Part shown: positions 21,132 to 31,845 of the stretch, one piece after another
Position numbering within the stretch: the stretch's first letter is position 1
Layout of the letters: each line of letters starts with the position of its first letter
DNA from: Cryomorphaceae bacterium BACL11 MAG-121001-bin54
Lineage (GTDB): Bacteria > Bacteroidota > Bacteroidia > Flavobacteriales > BACL11
Reading direction: 5' to 3'
Assembly (NCBI GenBank): GCA_905182255.1
Contig: CAJJAH010000001.1
Coordinates: 281,508 to 345,507, forward strand
Length of the DNA: 64,000 nt
Program-made: the position numbers and the translations under genes
Notes under the pieces: generated by a model
What the model saw: the letters and a program-made list of their open reading frames with translations, nothing else
The model's database searches: none
What the model was told of the DNA's origin: nothing

Positions 21132-21670
21132 AAACATTAAAATTTCTTATTATATTATTATGGATATTATTTTCAAAGAGTTATGATGCGTATTGTACTT
21201 TTCAGCATACCCCGGATTTATCAAAAGAAGCAAATCCTTTAGTTTCACTGTTAGGCTTTAATTGGTTTTGGCTCTTATTAGTAATTGGATTATTAACCAT
21301 CTATACTTGTTATACTTTATATCTAATTTCATTTAAATCTATTAAACTTTATCCGCAAGAAAAAGGATATTCTTTTAGTAATTTTATTGCACATATGTAT
21401 TTCGGCAAGAAAAGTAGTTTACTTTCAATTCTTTACAAATTTCCATCTATAAAAGATGAAAGATTTCATTACACTTTTGGCAATATATTTGTAAGGTATT
21501 TGGTGTTTGCTGGTTTTGTTTCAACTATTATGTGGCTCTTGATAAATAATTCTGAATTGTATAAAAATATTCATAATGCATTTGTGATTTATGGTATTCT
21601 TATTTCAGGCACATTTCTTATAGTTTATAATTACTATAAGGCCAACTATAACAAATATCAAATGCAATAA
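21128..21670 (+). CDS. Hypothetical integral membrane protein
   Basis: About four TM segments; start overlaps the waaA stop (ATGA). Confidence 0.65.
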   Translation: MKTLKFLIILLWILFSKSYDAYCTFQHTPDLSKEANPLVSLLGFNWFWLLLVIGLLTIYTCYTLYLISFKSIKLYPQEKGYSFSNFIAHMYFGKKSSLLSILYKFPSIKDERFHYTFGNIFVRYLVFAGFVSTIMWLLINNSELYKNIHNAFVIYGILISGTFLIVYNYYKANYNKYQMQ

Positions 21671-21699
21671 AAAAGCAGAGACTTTGGCCTCTGCTTTTT
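21669..21699. terminator. Bidirectional hairpin terminator
   Basis: AAAAGCAGAG ACTTTGGC CTCTGCTTTTT between the + strand CDS and the - strand tRNA. Confidence 0.8.
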
Positions 21700-21700
21700 G

Positions 21701-21784
21701 TACCCGGGACGGGACTTGAACCCGTACGGACTAATGTCCATTGGATTTTAAGTCCAACGTGTCTACCAATTCCACCACCCGGGC
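21701..21784 (-). tRNA. tRNA-Leu (anticodon TAA)
   Basis: Reverse complement GCCCGGGTGGTGGAATTGG...TTGGA-CTTAAAA-TCCAA...ACGGGTTCAAGTCCCGT-CCCGGGTA folds as a class II tRNA. Confidence 0.95.
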
Positions 21785-21809
21785 AGGGTAATGTTTTTAA
21801 CTACTAGCG

Positions 21810-21881
21810 AGCGAGTGATGAGATTCGAACTCACGACCCCCACCTTGGCAAGGTGATGCTCTACCCCTGAGCTACACTCGC
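21810..21881 (-). tRNA. tRNA-Gly (anticodon GCC)
   Basis: Reverse complement GCGAGTGTAGCTCAGGGGTAGAGC...TTGCCAA...GAGTTCGAATCTC...CACTCGCT. Confidence 0.95.
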
Positions 21882-21930
21882 AATAAGGATGGCAAATTTA
21901 ATTAAATAATCAATACCACAAAACCAAAAA

Positions 21931-24531
21931 CTACTTTCCTAATAGTTTTTTTATTTCATTCAATTTCATTAAGGCTTCAACTGGGGTTAATGTATTGATA
22001 TCCAATATTTTTATTTCTTCTCTTAACTCTTCTAATATAGGATCATCTAACTTAAAAAAGCTCATCTGCATATTACTTTCCTCAGTTATCGCATCAGTAT
22101 TACTTTCTTTTGTTCTTAGAGATTCTAATTGTCTAAGGATTTTTTCTGCTTTTCTTATAATCTGCTTTGGCATTCCTGCCATTTTAGCTACCTGTATACC
22201 AAAACTATGCTCACTCCCTCCTTCCTTTAATGTTCTGATAAAAATAATATTTTTCCCACTTTCCTTTACTGATACATTATAATTTTTTACTCTAGAAAAC
22301 TGCTCTGTCATTTCGTTTAGTTCATGATAATGGGTAGCAAATAATGTTTTTGCTTTAGTAGGATGCTCATGCAGATATTCAGCAATTGCCCATGCAATAG
22401 ATATCCCATCATAAGTACTTGTTCCCCTACCTATTTCATCTAATAATATCAAGCTATTATCAGAAATATTATTCAAAATACTAGCGGTTTCATTCATTTC
22501 TACCATAAAAGTTGACTCTCCCATAGATATATTATCTGAAGCTCCCACTCTTGTAAATATCTTATCTACCAAACCTATTTCTGCTCCTTCAGCAGGAACA
22601 AAACTTCCTATCTGAGCCAAAAGAACAATAAGTGCAGTTTGCCTTAATAAGGCTGATTTACCAGACATATTAGGACCAGTTATCATCATAATTTGCTGTT
22701 GATCTCTGTTCAGTGTTACGTCATTAGGAATATAAGGTTTACCCATTTCCAGTTGCTGTTCAATTACTGGGTGCCTTCCTTTTTTTATTATTAAATCAGA
22801 ACTACTATTAATAACTGGTTTAGCATAATTATATTTTTTCGCTATTAATGAAAATGAAAGTAAACAATCCAATTGCGAAACTATATAAGCATTTTGCTGT
22901 ATCGGCTGTATATATTCCAATATACTTTGTACTAATTCATGAAACAGGCTATTTTCAATTTCTGAAATTCTGCCTTCAGCACTTAAAATCTTGTGTTCAT
23001 ACTGCTTTAATTCATCAGTTATGTAGCGCTCAGCACTTACTAATGTCTGTTTTCTAATCCATTCCTCAGGGACCTGTTCCTTAAACCTATTTCTCACCTC
23101 CAAATAATATCCAAATACATTGTTAAAGGATATCTTTAAAGAGGTTATGCCAGTACGTTCAATCTCTCTCGCGAGCATTTTATTTAGATATTCCTTCCCA
23201 GAATTTTGAATAGAGCGTAATTCATCTAACTCAACATTTATCCCTGCTTTTATTACGTTTCCTTTATTAAGAAGTATGGGGGGGGTATCATTCAATTCTT
23301 TTTCTATCCTATCTATTATATTCGCGCAAGGATGTATCTTAGATGCTAATTTTTTTAAATTCTTATCTGATGAAGAGCAAATTTCTTTAATAGGACCCAA
23401 GGCAATTAACGCCTCTTTTAACCTCGCGCATTCTCTGGGGTTTAAACGCATAGTAGCGACTTTTGATATTAAGCGCTCTAAATCTCCAATAATAGATATC
23501 TCTTTTAATAACACATTTGAGAGCTTCTCACTTGCAAACATCTGTTCAACAATATTGTGACGTTCTGCAATCTGTTCTTTATTTTTTAAGGGCAAGGCCA
23601 ACCATCTTTTCAACATTCTAGCTCCCATCGCTGATTTTGTGTGATCCAATACTTGAATCAATGTCTTCGCCCCTTCATTTGGCGAATAAAATAGTTCTAA
23701 ATTCCTGATGGTAAATCTGTCCATCCAAACGTACTTATCTTCTTCAATACGAGAAATTCGTAAAATATTTTTTGTTTGATGATGATGCGTTTCTTTAAGG
23801 TAATGTAACGCTACACCTGCCGCAATAACACCGTCAGTGAGCTCAATAACACCAAAACCTTTTAAAGAATTTGTACCAAATTGCTTGTTCAATAGATCAG
23901 TTGTATAATCAGTTGTAAAGGCCCAATCATCTAACATGTGAGTGAAGAGAGAAGAGCCAAAATCTTGTTTAAAATTTTTGTTTTTTGATTTCTGGTAAAT
24001 TACTTCAGTTGGGCTTAAACTTTGTAATAATTTATCTACATAATCATTATTACCTTCTGCTATCAAAAATTCTCCTGTCGAAATATCCAAGAAAGAAACT
24101 CCAATATTTTTCTTACCATAAAAGACTGCTGCTAAAAAATTATTCTTATTAGATTCTAGAGTTAATTCATTGTACGAAACTCCTGGAGTAACTAATTCAG
24201 TAACACCTCTTTTGACTATTCCTTTTGCCTGTTTTGGGTCTTCTAACTGATCACATATTGCAACTCTTTCTCCAGCCCTTACCAATTTAGGTAAATAAGT
24301 ATCTAGTGAATGATGTGGGAAACCAGCTAATTCAATTTTTGAGTCCCCATTATTCCTTGCTGTAAGCACAATACCTAAAATTCTAGATGTTTTAATAGCA
24401 TCTTCACCGAAGGTTTCGTAAAAATCACCAACTCGAAATAATAACAACGCACCTGGGTGTTTGGTTTTTATTGCATTATACTGACCCATTAAGGGAGTAA
24501 TTTTCTTTTCTTTCTTCTTCTTAATTGACAA
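21931..24531 (-). CDS. mutS: DNA mismatch repair protein MutS
   Basis: [34 protein letters not shown], Walker [27 protein letters not shown]. Confidence 0.97.
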   Translation of the reverse strand: MSIKKKKEKKITPLMGQYNAIKTKHPGALLLFRVGDFYETFGEDAIKTSRILGIVLTARNNGDSKIELAGFPHHSLDTYLPKLVRAGERVAICDQLEDPKQAKGIVKRGVTELVTPGVSYNELTLESNKNNFLAAVFYGKKNIGVSFLDISTGEFLIAEGNNDYVDKLLQSLSPTEVIYQKSKNKNFKQDFGSSLFTHMLDDWAFTTDYTTDLLNKQFGTNSLKGFGVIELTDGVIAAGVALHYLKETHHHQTKNILRISRIEEDKYVWMDRFTIRNLELFYSPNEGAKTLIQVLDHTKSAMGARMLKRWLALPLKNKEQIAERHNIVEQMFASEKLSNVLLKEISIIGDLERLISKVATMRLNPRECARLKEALIALGPIKEICSSSDKNLKKLASKIHPCANIIDRIEKELNDTPPILLNKGNVIKAGINVELDELRSIQNSGKEYLNKMLAREIERTGITSLKISFNNVFGYYLEVRNRFKEQVPEEWIRKQTLVSAERYITDELKQYEHKILSAEGRISEIENSLFHELVQSILEYIQPIQQNAYIVSQLDCLLSFSLIAKKYNYAKPVINSSSDLIIKKGRHPVIEQQLEMGKPYIPNDVTLNRDQQQIMMITGPNMSGKSALLRQTALIVLLAQIGSFVPAEGAEIGLVDKIFTRVGASDNISMGESTFMVEMNETASILNNISDNSLILLDEIGRGTSTYDGISIAWAIAEYLHEHPTKAKTLFATHYHELNEMTEQFSRVKNYNVSVKESGKNIIFIRTLKEGGSEHSFGIQVAKMAGMPKQIIRKAEKILRQLESLRTKESNTDAITEESNMQMSFFKLDDPILEELREEIKILDINTLTPVEALMKLNEIKKLLGK

Positions 24532-24543
24532 AAATATATTCTT

Positions 24544-24551
24544 TAATTTTG
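24544..24551 (+). promoter_or_regulatory. -7 box TAATTTTG upstream of the SpoU methyltransferase
   Basis: Exact TAnnTTTG followed by C, close to the start codon. Confidence 0.45.
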
Positions 24552-24563
24552 CAACAAATATAA

Positions 24564-25097
24564 GTGATGAAAAAGTTAAAAAACAAAGATTTACAAAGAA
24601 TAAATATTGAAGAGTTTAAAATAGCTAAAAAAACTCCTATTACAATTATACTCGACAATGTAAGGAGCGCATTAAATGTTGGTTCGATATTTCGCACCTC
24701 AGATGCTTTTTTAATTGAAACCATAATTCTATGTGGAATAACAGCTACTCCTCCTAATAAGGAAATCAGAAAGGCTGCACTTGGCTCAACAGACTCAGTA
24801 AATTGGAAATACGCTAAAAATACAACAGAAGCTGTAAAAAAATTAATTAAAGAAGGATATTATGTTGTTGGTGTAGAACAAGCTGGTAAATCGACTCCAT
24901 TAAATAAATTTAAATTACCTAAAAAACCAATCGCTATTATACTAGGCAATGAGGTGAATGGTGTTGCTCAAGAAGTAATTGATATTTGTAATGAAGTAAT
25001 TGAAATACAACAATTTGGCACAAAACATTCTTTAAACGTATCTGTAACAACTGGAATCGTTATCTGGAAAATATGGGAAAAAATGAATGATTCTTAA
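24564..25097 (+). CDS. TrmH/SpoU-family RNA 2'-O-methyltransferase
   Basis: [47 protein letters not shown]. Confidence 0.9.
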   Translation: MMKKLKNKDLQRINIEEFKIAKKTPITIILDNVRSALNVGSIFRTSDAFLIETIILCGITATPPNKEIRKAALGSTDSVNWKYAKNTTEAVKKLIKEGYYVVGVEQAGKSTPLNKFKLPKKPIAIILGNEVNGVAQEVIDICNEVIEIQQFGTKHSLNVSVTTGIVIWKIWEKMNDS

Positions 25098-25112
25098 TTA
25101 TAAACCAAAAGA

Positions 25113-25958
25113 TCAATCTATCAGTTTATCCTTAGAAGCAACTGTTCCAAGGTCATATGCTAACCCAAGTGAAAAAAGAGAAAATTTATCTTTTGCATTA
25201 TCACTTTTCATTATAGATGAGTCCCATCTATCTGAATTATTAACTCTTAATGTGTAATCTAATAATAAACTAACTCCACTAATCATTTTATACTTTATTT
25301 TACCCCCAAAAACCATCACAGATTCAGAAACAACATCTGATTCATTTTTAGTAAGCTCTTCATATCCATGACTATATATGTATTCATCAGAATATAAGTT
25401 CGTCCGCAAACTTCTAAACTGAGATAAACCAAAACCAGCTTTTACTATAATAGAAAGATTTTCAGGCATTTCTGTTTTTATTAATTTTGAAATATCCGAA
25501 TTTAAGTTATAATTTAACAACACATCAGTCTCGTTAAAAGTCGTTACAAATTTCTGACCATTCATTCCTTCAGTAGTCTCTGCAATAATTCCATAAGGGT
25601 CATCAATTTCAAGACCAATATATTCATTTGGTCTTCTTAGACCAGCAAACTCTCCAACTACATGTTCTATACTAATAGAAGTTCTCTCATCAATCTTTTT
25701 CTCTAAACTGAAAGAAAATGCATATCTTAACTCTTTAAAATCTTCATCTTGGTATACCAATTCTGTTTGGGTAGAAGGGGCATAATCATACTGAGTTATA
25801 TCACCATCAAACTTAGTTGCTCCATAGTTAAAACCAATAGACCAATCTTTTAATAGATTATCAGATCCAGATGCATTTTCCTCTAAAGCTTTCTGAGCAA
25901 ATAATAAACTGCTAGAGAATAAAATAACTGTAACAATGAGGGATATATTTTTTAACAT
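25113..25958 (-). CDS. Putative outer-membrane beta-barrel protein
   Basis: Signal peptide (SSSLLFAQ) and beta-strand pattern ending in FSLGLAYDLG. Confidence 0.6.
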   Translation of the reverse strand: MLKNISLIVTVILFSSSLLFAQKALEENASGSDNLLKDWSIGFNYGATKFDGDITQYDYAPSTQTELVYQDEDFKELRYAFSFSLEKKIDERTSISIEHVVGEFAGLRRPNEYIGLEIDDPYGIIAETTEGMNGQKFVTTFNETDVLLNYNLNSDISKLIKTEMPENLSIIVKAGFGLSQFRSLRTNLYSDEYIYSHGYEELTKNESDVVSESVMVFGGKIKYKMISGVSLLLDYTLRVNNSDRWDSSIMKSDNAKDKFSLFSLGLAYDLGTVASKDKLID

Positions 25959-25977
25959 AATATTTATTTATTTATTG

Positions 25978-25985
25978 CAAATTTA
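25978..25985 (-). promoter_or_regulatory. -7 box TAAATTTG upstream of the beta-barrel gene
   Basis: Exact TAnnTTTG on the minus strand followed by C. Confidence 0.45.
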
Positions 25986-26069
25986 AATAAAAAATTTATC
26001 ATAACATAATTACTAACAACATAATTGTAAAATCTATAATTGTGAGACAATAAGTCGACAATAATTTTT

Positions 26070-26077
26070 TATTTTTG
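26070..26077 (+). promoter_or_regulatory. -7 box TATTTTTG upstream of the OmpA/TPR-like lipoprotein
   Basis: Exact TAnnTTTG followed by C, 31 nt before the ATG. Confidence 0.45.
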
Positions 26078-26108
26078 CAATAATTATAAATTAAACAAAA
26101 ACATCGTA

Positions 26109-27773
26109 ATGAGAATTTCAAAAATATTTTATGTTTTAATATTAGCTACTTTATTAAGTAGTTGTGGATTAAATAATATGGCAAGTAAATATGAAACAGT
26201 AAGCTTTAATGTAACGCCTTCAACTTTACAAACACATGCTGGAAAAGTATCATTAACGTTAGATGCAACTTTTCCTGAAAAGTATTTTTCAAAAAAAGCA
26301 ACTGTTGATTTTACTCCAGTATTAGTGTATGCTAATGGAGAAACTGCTTTTAAAACTATTACGATACAGGGTGAGGAAGCTACTGGTGGTGAGGCTACAA
26401 TTTTTAACGAAACCGGAGGTAATTTCAACTATCAAGACTACATCAAATATAGTTCAGATATGATGACTTCTAATTTAGAATTAAGAGCTACTGCAAAAAT
26501 AAAAGATGAAGAAAAGGTGTTAGGCCCTATCAATATTGCAAATGGTGTTATTGCAACATCAACAAGAGTTCTTGACAATGAAGAATTAGCAAATAACAAT
26601 CATGAATATGAACATGAGACTATTTTAGAAGAATCAGCTACCATATATTTTTTAGTGAACCAATCTAATATCAGAGTAACTGAAAAAAGCGATGAAGATA
26701 TTAAGAGATTAACTGCATTTGCTGAAAATGGATACAAAACTCATTCTATTGAAATTAAATCTTTTGCCTCTCCTGAAGGGTCTGTAAATATGAATGATAA
26801 TGTTTCGGACAATAGAATGAAAAGTACCCTTACATATACTAAGCGGTTATTGCGGAATTTAAAACTAGATGGCGCAAGAAATTCTGAATTATACACCGAA
26901 ACTTCAGTTGGAGAAGACTGGGCAGGATTTGAATCTTTAGTGCAAGCTTCTAACATAAAAGACAAAAGAAGAATTAATAAAATTGTAAATTCTGTTGAAG
27001 ATTTAGAACTAAGAGAACAACAAATAAGAGATCTAGCTGAAATTTATGATGCACTAGAAGGGGATGTGTTACCACAATTGAGAAAAGCAATTATTGTAAT
27101 TCGTTCATTCGAACCAAAAAGAACTGATGAGGAAATTGCAACACTTTCAACAACAACTCCTGAAATTTTAGATGTAAAAGAATTATTATTCTCAGCAACT
27201 TTAACTGATGATGCAACTGTAAAGGAAGGTATTTATAGTAAAGCTGTTGAACTACACAATGATTGGAGAGGATACAATAATATTGCTTGCATGCATATAG
27301 CTAATGGTGACTTAAATACTGCTATGATTTATCTTAATAAAGCTGTATCTATATCTAGTGAAAACTCTGACATATGTACAAACAAAGGAATTATTGCATC
27401 AAGAATTGGTGAGCTATCAAATGCTCAGGTATTGTTTGACAAAGCGAATACTTCTGAGCTGAATCAAGCTACATTAGACATAAGACAAGGAGAATACAAA
27501 AAAGCAGCAAGATTTTTTAAAAATGGAAAATCACATAATGCTGTATTAGCACAAGTTTTAAATGGCAAAAATTCAACATGCAATGAGGAAACTGCTGCTT
27601 GCTATTATCTAAATGCTATTTCTGCGGCTAGATCAAATGAGAATGGGGCTGTGATTAGCAACTTAACAAATGCTATTTCTTTAAATGCAAACTACAAAGC
27701 AGAAGCTAACATTGATTTAGAGTTTGTAAATCTAAGAACAAATGAAGCTTTTATCGCTTTAACTAAACAGTAA
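26109..27773 (+). CDS. Lipoprotein with OmpA-like segment and TPR-like repeats
   Basis: Lipobox LSSC; IEIKSFASPEGSVNMNDNVSDNRMKST resembles an OmpA C-domain; C-terminal helical repeats. Confidence 0.6.
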   Translation: MRISKIFYVLILATLLSSCGLNNMASKYETVSFNVTPSTLQTHAGKVSLTLDATFPEKYFSKKATVDFTPVLVYANGETAFKTITIQGEEATGGEATIFNETGGNFNYQDYIKYSSDMMTSNLELRATAKIKDEEKVLGPINIANGVIATSTRVLDNEELANNNHEYEHETILEESATIYFLVNQSNIRVTEKSDEDIKRLTAFAENGYKTHSIEIKSFASPEGSVNMNDNVSDNRMKSTLTYTKRLLRNLKLDGARNSELYTETSVGEDWAGFESLVQASNIKDKRRINKIVNSVEDLELREQQIRDLAEIYDALEGDVLPQLRKAIIVIRSFEPKRTDEEIATLSTTTPEILDVKELLFSATLTDDATVKEGIYSKAVELHNDWRGYNNIACMHIANGDLNTAMIYLNKAVSISSENSDICTNKGIIASRIGELSNAQVLFDKANTSELNQATLDIRQGEYKKAARFFKNGKSHNAVLAQVLNGKNSTCNEETAACYYLNAISAARSNENGAVISNLTNAISLNANYKAEANIDLEFVNLRTNEAFIALTKQ

Positions 27774-27796
27774 GTCTAAAAAAAATATAACATGGA

Positions 27797-27827
27797 TAGC
27801 CCCATTTAAAAGATGGGGTTATTTTTT
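27797..27827 (+). terminator. Hairpin terminator
   Basis: CCCCAT TTAAAAG ATGGGG followed by a T-rich tract. Confidence 0.7.
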
Positions 27828-28029
27828 GAATATAAAACTCAATAACAAAAACTAACTTCAAAATTACTTAAGCTACCAAAAGAATGGTTAAATCATTTTT
27901 GATCACTTAGGTTAATATTCGGATTGATTGTGGAATCTAACGGCTTTTAATGATATAAAAAACAAAAAAACAACTCTACTTGTCATCTAGTTAAAATTAA
28001 TGCTTGAGCATAATTTTAAATTATAAATA

Positions 28030-28674
28030 CTAAAAAAATTCTTTAGCTAAGTTAAATTGATGCACACCTAATTCATATGAATTCTTTAATAGCTGTTTTA
28101 TTTTTGAATATACTTTTTCATCTTCTTTAAAGTCAGCCTTAGAAATATCAAGTAAAAGCACTGGAAAATACTTCTGTTTTCTCAAATAATCTAAATACTT
28201 ATCTTGGATGTTTTGCAAATAAACATCGGTGATTTCTTGTTCAAAATCTCTTCCTCTTTTCTTAATATTCTGTTGTAGATGAGCAATATCGGAATGCAAA
28301 TATATTAACAAATCAGGCTGAGGCATAGAAGAAAAAATAATCTCAAATAAATTATTGAATAATTGAAGTTCATCTTTTTTTAAATTGTTTTGTGCAAACA
28401 ATTTAGATTTTTCGAAAAAATAATCTGCAATAGTAATTGACCTAAATAGATCTTGTTCTTTTTGACTTTTTAGCTGATGATATCGTTCTGTCATAAAAAA
28501 GAGTTCTAAAGGAAAAGAATTTTTTTCTGGATCTTTATAAAATTTTGGCAAAAAAGGATTTTTTTCAAAGCACTCCAAAATTAAATTAGCTTGATAATGC
28601 TTAGCAAGCATATTTGACAAGCTAGTCTTCCCAGCCCCAATATTTCCTTCAACAACTAAAAAATTATAGTGCAT
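28030..28674 (-). CDS. Deoxynucleoside kinase
   Basis: VVEGNIGAGKTSLSNMLAKHY P-loop and dNK-like LIYLHSDIAHLQQNIKKRGRDFEQ. Confidence 0.88.
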   Translation of the reverse strand: MHYNFLVVEGNIGAGKTSLSNMLAKHYQANLILECFEKNPFLPKFYKDPEKNSFPLELFFMTERYHQLKSQKEQDLFRSITIADYFFEKSKLFAQNNLKKDELQLFNNLFEIIFSSMPQPDLLIYLHSDIAHLQQNIKKRGRDFEQEITDVYLQNIQDKYLDYLRKQKYFPVLLLDISKADFKEDEKVYSKIKQLLKNSYELGVHQFNLAKEFF

Positions 28675-29149
28675 ACTCCTTTACTAATTCAGTGTCTTTA
28701 CAAACTTTCAATAATTCTGCTATTGTTTTATTGTATTTTGGATGAATCATTTCTGGCACAATATCATGTAAAGGCTTAAGTACAAACATACGCTCATGTA
28801 AATGCTTGTGAGGTACGCATAGTTCTGGCGTCTCAATAATAGAATCATTATAAAAAATAATATCAATATCAATAAGTCGTTCACCCCATTTTTCAAGTCG
28901 TATCCTTCCAAGTTGCTTTTCAATATTAAGTACAGTGGACAATACTTCACAGGCTAATAAAGTTGTTTTTACTTTAATTATTTGATTCAAATAATTGTTT
29001 TGCCCTTCAACTCTCCATGGCGTGCTTTCATAAACTTTTGAAAAATCAACAATATTACCCACTCTATTTTCAATTGCTAATATTGAATCTTTCAATAATT
29101 GTTCTCTAACTCCAAGATTACTTCCTAATTGTAAAAAAACTATATTCAT
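28664..29149 (-). CDS. folK: HPPK, folate biosynthesis
   Basis: QLGSNLGVREQLL, GRIRLEKWGERLIDIDIIFY, VPHKHLHERMFVLKPL. Confidence 0.93.
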   Translation of the reverse strand: MNIVFLQLGSNLGVREQLLKDSILAIENRVGNIVDFSKVYESTPWRVEGQNNYLNQIIKVKTTLLACEVLSTVLNIEKQLGRIRLEKWGERLIDIDIIFYNDSIIETPELCVPHKHLHERMFVLKPLHDIVPEMIHPKYNKTIAELLKVCKDTELVKEYAL

Positions 29150-29168
29150 ATTTATTTTTAATAACCCT

Positions 29169-29176
29169 CAAATTTA
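29169..29176 (-). promoter_or_regulatory. -7 box TAAATTTG upstream of folK
   Basis: Exact TAnnTTTG on the minus strand, 20 nt from the start. Confidence 0.45.
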
Positions 29177-29209
29177 AAAATAAACTATGACAAACACTTT
29201 TAAAAAGCT

Positions 29210-29217
29210 TAATTTTG
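29210..29217 (+). promoter_or_regulatory. -7 box TAATTTTG upstream of sppA
   Basis: Exact TAnnTTTG overlapping the track's TTG start at 29215, supporting ATG 29236. Confidence 0.45.
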
Positions 29218-29235
29218 AAAAAATTTAAAATAAAT

Positions 29236-30996
29236 ATGAAATCATTTTTCAAAAATGTCTTATCCACCATTGTTGGAATGGTGTTAGCAGTGTTTGTAGT
29301 AGTTTTGCTTTTTATTGGTATTGTAAGTGTTAGTATGTCTTCTCTTAACGATGACAAGAAAGTAAAAGTAAAAGAAAATAGCATCCTAAAAATAAATCTT
29401 GCTGAAATTTCAGTAGTTGAACGCACTTCAGAAAACCCTTTAGAAGGACTAAACTTTTCTGGCGACCTACCTAAGTCTATTGAATTAAAGCAAGTATTAG
29501 ATAACATTGAAAAGGCGAAAACAGATAAGAACATTAAAGCTATTTATATTAACACACCTTATGTAAGTGCAGGATTATCTCAAATAGAAGAAATTAGAAA
29601 TAAACTTCTTGAGTTTAAACAAACAGGTAAGTCTATTATTTCTTACTCAGAGGTATATAACCAAGCTGCATATTATTTATCATCAGTGGCAAACAAAATT
29701 TATTTGAACCCCGAAGGAATAGTAGAGTTAAAAGGATTATCAGCAAGTATCATGTTTTACAAAGGCTTACTAAATAAATTGGACATAGATGTGCAAATAA
29801 TACGTCATGGAAAATTCAAAGGTGCCGTTGAACCCTTTATCTTAGATAAAATGAGTACTGCTAATAGAGAGCAGATGCAATTATTACTTAATTCTTTTAA
29901 TGATAATATTATGGATAGCATTGCTAATCAAAGGGGGTTAACGTTAACAGAAGTTCAGAAACATGCCAATAATTTGACTCTGGAAAACGCAAAATCTTGT
30001 ATTGACTATAATTATGTAGATGCACTTTTATATCAAGATCAATTAGAAGACAGCTTAAAATCTTTATTAGGAGTAGAAAAATTATCTATTGTAACTTTAA
30101 GCAATTATACAAACGTAGAAGGTAAAAAGAAAGATATTAGTAGAAATAAAATTGCTATTATTTACGCAACAGGCTCTATTAAATCAGGTAAAGGTGATGA
30201 AAAAAGTATTGGTTCAGCAAGTACTTCTGCGGCAATAAAAAAAGCTAGAAAAGATAAAAATGTGAAGGCCATAGTACTTAGAATTAACTCTCCTGGAGGA
30301 AGCGCCTTAGCTTCAGATGTGATTTGGAGGGAAACTATTTTAGCGAAAGCTGAAAAACCCATTGTAGTTTCTATGGGTGATTATGCGGCAAGTGGAGGGT
30401 ATTATATTGCCTGTGCTGCAGACAGTATAGTAGCAAACCCAACAACACTAACAGGCTCTATTGGTGTATTTGGCATGATTCCTAACCTAAGTAAATTTTA
30501 CAAAAACAAATTAGGTATTACCATTGATACAGTAAATACAGGAAAATATGCTGACATGGGAGTAAACAGGCCACTATCAACTTTTGAAAAAAATAAATTA
30601 CAAAAAAGTGTGTCTGACATGTACATTGGTTTTATTACTAAAGTAGGAGAAGGTAGAAACATAAGCACAACAGAAGTAAATGAAATTGGGCAAGGAAGAG
30701 TTTGGACAGGTTATGATGCTAAAGAAATTGGATTAATTGACACATATGGAGGACTAGAAAAAGCCATTGATATTGCGGCTTATTTGGCAAAAGTAGAGGA
30801 TTATAGAATTATCTCTTTACCTAAGAAGAAAAATCCGTTTGAACAGCTATCCTTAAAACTAGGTGGAGAAGCTAGTATTTCTAATCTATTTCTACCAAAT
30901 TTTGGATTCATAACTCAAATAACCCAGCCAATTGAAGAGTTAATTAAAGGGGATAAAATACAGGCAAGAATGCCTTTTATTATAGACTTAAAATAA
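29236..30996 (+). CDS. sppA: Signal peptide peptidase SppA, 67K type
   Basis: Tandem SppA domains; LRINSPGGSALASDVIWRE and SMGDYAASGGYYIAC; start moved to ATG 29236. Confidence 0.92.
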   Translation: MKSFFKNVLSTIVGMVLAVFVVVLLFIGIVSVSMSSLNDDKKVKVKENSILKINLAEISVVERTSENPLEGLNFSGDLPKSIELKQVLDNIEKAKTDKNIKAIYINTPYVSAGLSQIEEIRNKLLEFKQTGKSIISYSEVYNQAAYYLSSVANKIYLNPEGIVELKGLSASIMFYKGLLNKLDIDVQIIRHGKFKGAVEPFILDKMSTANREQMQLLLNSFNDNIMDSIANQRGLTLTEVQKHANNLTLENAKSCIDYNYVDALLYQDQLEDSLKSLLGVEKLSIVTLSNYTNVEGKKKDISRNKIAIIYATGSIKSGKGDEKSIGSASTSAAIKKARKDKNVKAIVLRINSPGGSALASDVIWRETILAKAEKPIVVSMGDYAASGGYYIACAADSIVANPTTLTGSIGVFGMIPNLSKFYKNKLGITIDTVNTGKYADMGVNRPLSTFEKNKLQKSVSDMYIGFITKVGEGRNISTTEVNEIGQGRVWTGYDAKEIGLIDTYGGLEKAIDIAAYLAKVEDYRIISLPKKKNPFEQLSLKLGGEASISNLFLPNFGFITQITQPIEELIKGDKIQARMPFIIDLK

Positions 30997-31809
30997 TAAG
31001 CCTTGTTGAAGAGTTTCTTTTTGACTGAAAGCAGCAATGAAACCTTCATGTGAACGAATATTAAAAACTCTATCTCCATCTAGTAATAAGTATTGTCCTT
31101 TAATTCCCAATAGTACACCTTCAATAATTGGTGTTCGCTCCAACTTTACACTTTTTATCTTTTTAGGATATTGAGTTACGGGATAGATAATCTCTGTTAC
31201 TGTATTGTCTGGCAATATATACTGCTTTAATTCTTCAGGAACATGAATGGAAAGCTCCTGCTTCATTTTTACTAAGTCGACAGATTCTGGTGTCCCTGAC
31301 AACATCTTACGCCAATTTGTTACATCAGACACGAAGCGCTTTAGTGAAACCTCAATATCTCCTGAAAATCTTCTATTGGGTACTTCAGCTAGCAATATTG
31401 CTTGGCTTGCCCCTTGATCCATCCACCTTATAACTCCTTGTGTACCTCTTGTTATGCCAACCTTTATTCCACTAGAGTTGGCTAAATACACATAATGTGG
31501 AGCGAGCTGAAAATCTTTTTCCCATTTCAAATCTCTTTCCTCAATTCCTAAATGAGCCGTACATAACTCAGGTTTAAAAATACTTTGAGATGCCAAAGGC
31601 GATTCCCAGAAACATTTATAACAATAACCAGAACGATAAAATTTATCAGACTTTTTCCCACACTGACAGATTACAACCCCACTCCATTCAATTTTAATTT
31701 CTTTACCGATATAGTCATTCATCTTATGATCAATTCCATGAATATCAAGCGTGTAATTTACTTCATCATGTAATTCAGTATGCATTTTTTTAAGTGTATC
31801 TCTAAACAT
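30988..31809 (-). CDS. DUF2797-like protein with N-terminal Cys cluster
   Basis: CQCGKKSDKFYRSGYCYKCF Cys cluster; YLANSSGIKVGITRGTQGVIRWMDQGASQAILLAEVPNRRFSGDIEVSL. Confidence 0.8.
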   Translation of the reverse strand: MFRDTLKKMHTELHDEVNYTLDIHGIDHKMNDYIGKEIKIEWSGVVICQCGKKSDKFYRSGYCYKCFWESPLASQSIFKPELCTAHLGIEERDLKWEKDFQLAPHYVYLANSSGIKVGITRGTQGVIRWMDQGASQAILLAEVPNRRFSGDIEVSLKRFVSDVTNWRKMLSGTPESVDLVKMKQELSIHVPEELKQYILPDNTVTEIIYPVTQYPKKIKSVKLERTPIIEGVLLGIKGQYLLLDGDRVFNIRSHEGFIAAFSQKETLQQGLLF

Positions 31810-31845
31810 ATATTTTGTATTTTTCCGTCCTTAAAAATACCAAAA

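Noticed and set aside
21995-23560. Three plus-strand ORFs opposite mutS
   Set aside because: Spurious complements of MutS coding sequence.
27830-28029. 200-nt intergenic stretch as possible ncRNA
   Set aside because: No stable hairpin, promoter box or conserved motif evident.
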